Origin: Pantoea sp. Cy-639
GTDB taxonomy: Bacteria > Pseudomonadota > Gammaproteobacteria > Pseudomonadales > Pseudomonadaceae
Assembly (NCBI RefSeq): GCF_011752525.1
Contig: NZ_VWXI01000004.1
Location: forward strand, 124,001-188,000
DNA length: 64,000 nt
Direction: 5' to 3'
Below the pieces are notes generated by a model. That model saw nothing but the letters and a program-made list of their open reading frames with translations. It did no database searches and was not told the origin of the DNA. Position 1 is the stretch's first letter; each line of letters starts with the position of its first letter. Positions 61,940-64,000 of this stretch are shown one piece after another. The position numbers and the translations under genes are program-made.

Positions 61940-62040
61940 GCAGGAGCGGCCTGGTGGCGCGAACGGGCCGCAAGGCGGCCCCGGTGATCGTCGATGACGC
62001 TGAAAGCCTGGGGTCGTTCGCGACACCAGGCCGCTCCTGC
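61940..62040. repeat. REP pair (REPIN) after aprF
   Basis: Two 25-base arms (61940-61964 and 62016-62040) are inverted copies with one mismatch, outer core GCAGGAGCGGCC as in the repeats at 29966 and 31980. The 51-base spacer contains smaller palindromes. It separates aprF from the convergent MFS gene. Confidence 0.87.
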
Positions 62041-62074
62041 AGGTGCAGGTTTTCCATGGGTCATGGCGAAGCTC

Positions 62075-63262
62075 TCAGGCCATCACGCTCCCTTTTACCC
62101 GCTTGCGCTCGGCCAATCCCCAGACCAGCAACGCCAGCGTCCCGATGACCAGCCCAGCCACCACGATGCCGTTCCAGCCATGGGTTTCGAACAGCTGCGT
62201 GCCCAGCAGCGACCCCAGCGCGCCGCCGATGAAGTAGCAGGTGATGTAGCCGGCGTTGAGCCGCGTGCGGGCCTCGGGGCGCAAGGCGATCACGGCGTTC
62301 TGGTTGCTCACGTGCACCAGCTGCACCGCCAGGTCCAGCACCAGCACACCGAGCAGCAATGCCAGCAGCGAGCTTTGCGCGAACCCCAGTGGCAGCCATG
62401 ACAGCAGCAAGGCGACCAGCCCCACCGTGGTGCCCAGCGAACCCTGCCCGCGGTCGGCCAGGCGCCCGGCCCAGTTGGCTGCCAGCGCACCGGCGGCACC
62501 GGCCAGGCCGAACAGGCCGATCGCCGCGTCGGAGTAATGGTAGGGCGCATTGCTGAGCAGGAACGCCAGAGGGGTCCAGAACAGGGCGAACAGGCTGAAG
62601 GACAGCAGCCCCAGCAGCGAGCGCAGGCGCAGTACCGGTTCCTCGACGAACAGGCGGAACACCGAGCCGATCAGCGCCGGGTACTTCAAGCCGGCGTGGC
62701 TGTGGTGCTGCGGCAGGCTGCGGTACAGGGCCAGGGCAGTCACCGCCATCAGCACCGCGGCCAGCACATAGATGCTGCGCCAGCCGCCCAGCTCGGCCAT
62801 GAAGCCGGCGGCAGTACGCGCCAGCAGGATGCCCAGCAACAGGCCGCTCATCAGTGTGCCGACGGCGCGACCGCGCTGGTCCGGAGCGCTGAGCGTCGCC
62901 GCCATCGGCACCAGGATCTGCGCCACCACCGAGAACAGTCCGGTCAGCGCGGTGCCGAGGATCAGCCAGGGCAGGCTCGGTGCGCAGGCGCTGATCACCA
63001 GGCCGGCGGTGGCGATCAGCGCCATGGTCACGATCAGTCGGCGTTGTTCGAACAGGTCGCCCAGCGGCGCCAGCAACAGCAGGCCGGCGCCATAGCTGAG
63101 CTGGGCGGCGATGACGATGGTCCCGGCGCTGGCGGTGCTCAGGCCGAACTGTTCGGCAATGCTGTGCAGCAGAGGTTGGGCGTAGTAGTTGCTGGCCACG
63201 GCCAGGCCGGTGGCGGTAGCCATCAGCAGGATCAGGGCGCGGCTGAGTGTCGGGGTGTTCAT
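62075..63262 (-). CDS. MFS transporter divergent from a LysR regulator
   Basis: A 395-residue, 12-TM major facilitator: SNYYAQPLLHSIAEQFGLSTASAGTIVIAAQLSYGAGLLLLAPLGDLFEQRRLIV is the typical signature of the YnfM/AraJ-type exporter group. The substrate is unknown. ATG 63262 (MNTPTLSRAL) is favoured; the frame to 63328 lies in the regulatory gap. It is divergent from the LysR gene, which probably regulates it. Confidence 0.87.
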   Translation of the reverse strand: MNTPTLSRALILLMATATGLAVASNYYAQPLLHSIAEQFGLSTASAGTIVIAAQLSYGAGLLLLAPLGDLFEQRRLIVTMALIATAGLVISACAPSLPWLILGTALTGLFSVVAQILVPMAATLSAPDQRGRAVGTLMSGLLLGILLARTAAGFMAELGGWRSIYVLAAVLMAVTALALYRSLPQHHSHAGLKYPALIGSVFRLFVEEPVLRLRSLLGLLSFSLFALFWTPLAFLLSNAPYHYSDAAIGLFGLAGAAGALAANWAGRLADRGQGSLGTTVGLVALLLSWLPLGFAQSSLLALLLGVLVLDLAVQLVHVSNQNAVIALRPEARTRLNAGYITCYFIGGALGSLLGTQLFETHGWNGIVVAGLVIGTLALLVWGLAERKRVKGSVMA

Positions 63263-63345
63263 GGTCAGTCTCTTGGCAGGCAAGGGGGATTGGCGACAAG
63301 TATCAGGAAGTGTCTTGAATGACACCAATGTATAGTTTTCAACTT

Positions 63346-63368
63346 ATCCATCTCTAAAGCAGATAGAT
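63346..63368. promoter_or_regulatory. Candidate LysR-type operator
   Basis: Inverted repeat ATCCATCT (63346-63353) and AGATAGAT (63361-63368) with 7 bases between and one mismatch, ending two bases before the LysR start. The position fits autorepression; the binding is inferred. Confidence 0.35.
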
Positions 63369-63370
63369 CG

Positions 63371-64000
63371 ATGAACCTCAAGCAACTCGAATACGCCCTG
63401 GCGGTGGCCGACACCGGCAGCTTCACCCGTGCCGCCGAGCGCTGCCATGTGGTGCAGTCGGCGCTCAGCCACCAGGTGGCGCGGCTGGAGGCGCAACTGG
63501 GGGTGAGCCTGTTCGAGCGCAGTTCGCGGCGAGTGCGCCTGACCCCGGCCGGCGAAGCCTTCGTGCTCAGTGCCCGGCCCGCGGTGGAGGCGGCCCGGCG
63601 TATCGCCGACGATGTCGCCGCCGCTTGCGGGCAAGTGCGTGGGCGTCTGTCGATCGGCGAGATCAGCTCGTTGACGGCGCTCGACCTGGTCGACGTGCTG
63701 GCGATATTCCATGGCCGTTATCCGGAAGTCGACGTACGTTGGCTGACCGCCAAGAGCGAGCTGCTGCTGGCTGATGTCTGCGAGCGGCGCCTGGATGTGG
63801 GCTTCATCGGCCTGTGGCAGGGCGAGGTGCTGCAGGGCGTGCAGCATCGCTTGCTGGCCCGCGAGGAACTGGTCGCGGTGCTGCCGCCGGGGCACGCCCT
63901 GGCGAACAGGGCGCGACTGGCCCTGGCCGACCTGGCCGGCGAGGTGCTGGTGGACTTTCCCGAGGGCACCGGTGCGCGGCGGCAGACCGACGAGGCCTTC
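63371..64000 (+). CDS. LysR-family transcriptional regulator, 3' truncated by the window
   Basis: The first 210 residues are visible with no stop before the window end. The N-terminal winged helix is typical (NLKQLEYALAVADTGSFTRAAERCHVVQSALSHQVARLEAQLGVSLFER), followed by the linker helix and the start of the effector domain (GRLSIGEISSLTALDLVDVLAIFHGRYPEV). It is divergent from the MFS exporter. The effector is unknown. Confidence 0.92.
   Translation, partial: MNLKQLEYALAVADTGSFTRAAERCHVVQSALSHQVARLEAQLGVSLFERSSRRVRLTPAGEAFVLSARPAVEAARRIADDVAAACGQVRGRLSIGEISSLTALDLVDVLAIFHGRYPEVDVRWLTAKSELLLADVCERRLDVGFIGLWQGEVLQGVQHRLLAREELVAVLPPGHALANRARLALADLAGEVLVDFPEGTGARRQTDEAF

Noticed and set aside
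1..64000. CRISPR array, prophage or insertion sequence
   Set aside because: No regularly spaced direct repeats, transposase, integrase or phage structural genes were seen; the only dispersed repeats are REP-type palindromes.

Overview
This 64 kb window is a stretch of chromosome from a fluorescent Pseudomonas, most likely of the P. putida group (P. entomophila / P. mosselii lineage). The evidence is high GC with G/C-ending codons, the tyrA::aroA - cmk - rpsA - ihfB - lapA order that in Pseudomonas flanks the O-specific antigen locus, REP-type palindromes between genes, many GTG starts, Pseudomonas-restricted small families (DUF3509-, DUF2897-type) and a complete aprA-aprI-aprDEF alkaline protease operon. 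The species call is inference from gene content. No prophage, integrase, insertion sequence or CRISPR array was seen.

Layout. (1) 1-5330: housekeeping block (3' part of the prephenate dehydrogenase/EPSP synthase fusion, cmk, rpsA with a structured leader, ihfB, lapA). (2) 5331-21573: a Wzx/Wzy-type O-antigen locus, co-directional and ended by a strong terminator: two wzz genes, wzx, a GT-A glycosyltransferase, an EpsG-like wzy, a GT4 glycosyltransferase, wbjB-wbjC-wbjD (UDP-L-FucNAc synthesis), a wbjE-like transferase, wbpV/wbjF, wbpL and wbpM. The order resembles my recollection of P. aeruginosa serotype O11, with one extra transferase and one extra wzz. (3) 21750-43536: ordinary core genes in short operons (comEA-like, pyrF, oxidoreductases, MocR/MFS pair, chemoreceptor, benE, GST, folE, smr, prmB, aroC, an MFS gene coupled to a divergent acireductone-dioxygenase-like cupin, an ankyrin protein and a ZIP transporter). 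(4) 43665-51888: membrane and envelope functions (LTA-synthase-like phosphotransferase, rraB, a cytochrome c, corA, a PlsC-type acyltransferase, a crotonase). (5) 52178-55173: tRNA-Ser(GGA), a TonB-dependent receptor and a small hypothetical gene. (6) 55174-61928: the alkaline protease operon. (7) 62075-64000: an MFS exporter divergent from a LysR regulator cut by the window end.

How parts work together. WbpM and WbpV make the 6-deoxy-HexNAc that WbpL loads on undecaprenyl phosphate. WbjBCD supply UDP-L-FucNAc for the WbjE-like enzyme. Two further transferases complete the unit, Wzx flips it, Wzy polymerises it and two Wzz proteins set chain length. In the protease operon AprA is exported in one step through AprD (ABC exporter), AprE (adaptor) and AprF (outer membrane channel), while AprI protects the periplasm. 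Its leader carries clustered GGA motifs, one in a hairpin loop and one over the ribosome binding site, as expected for Gac/Rsm control.

The signals I find most worth following are the Rsm-like aprA leader and the aprA/aprI attenuator, the triple GTGCAWTTTGCAC dyad upstream of the ankyrin gene, the cupin that has lost a metal ligand and a catalytic Arg of acireductone dioxygenase, and the O11-like O-antigen locus with an extra transferase and doubled wzz. I do not see a clearly undescribed multi-gene system.
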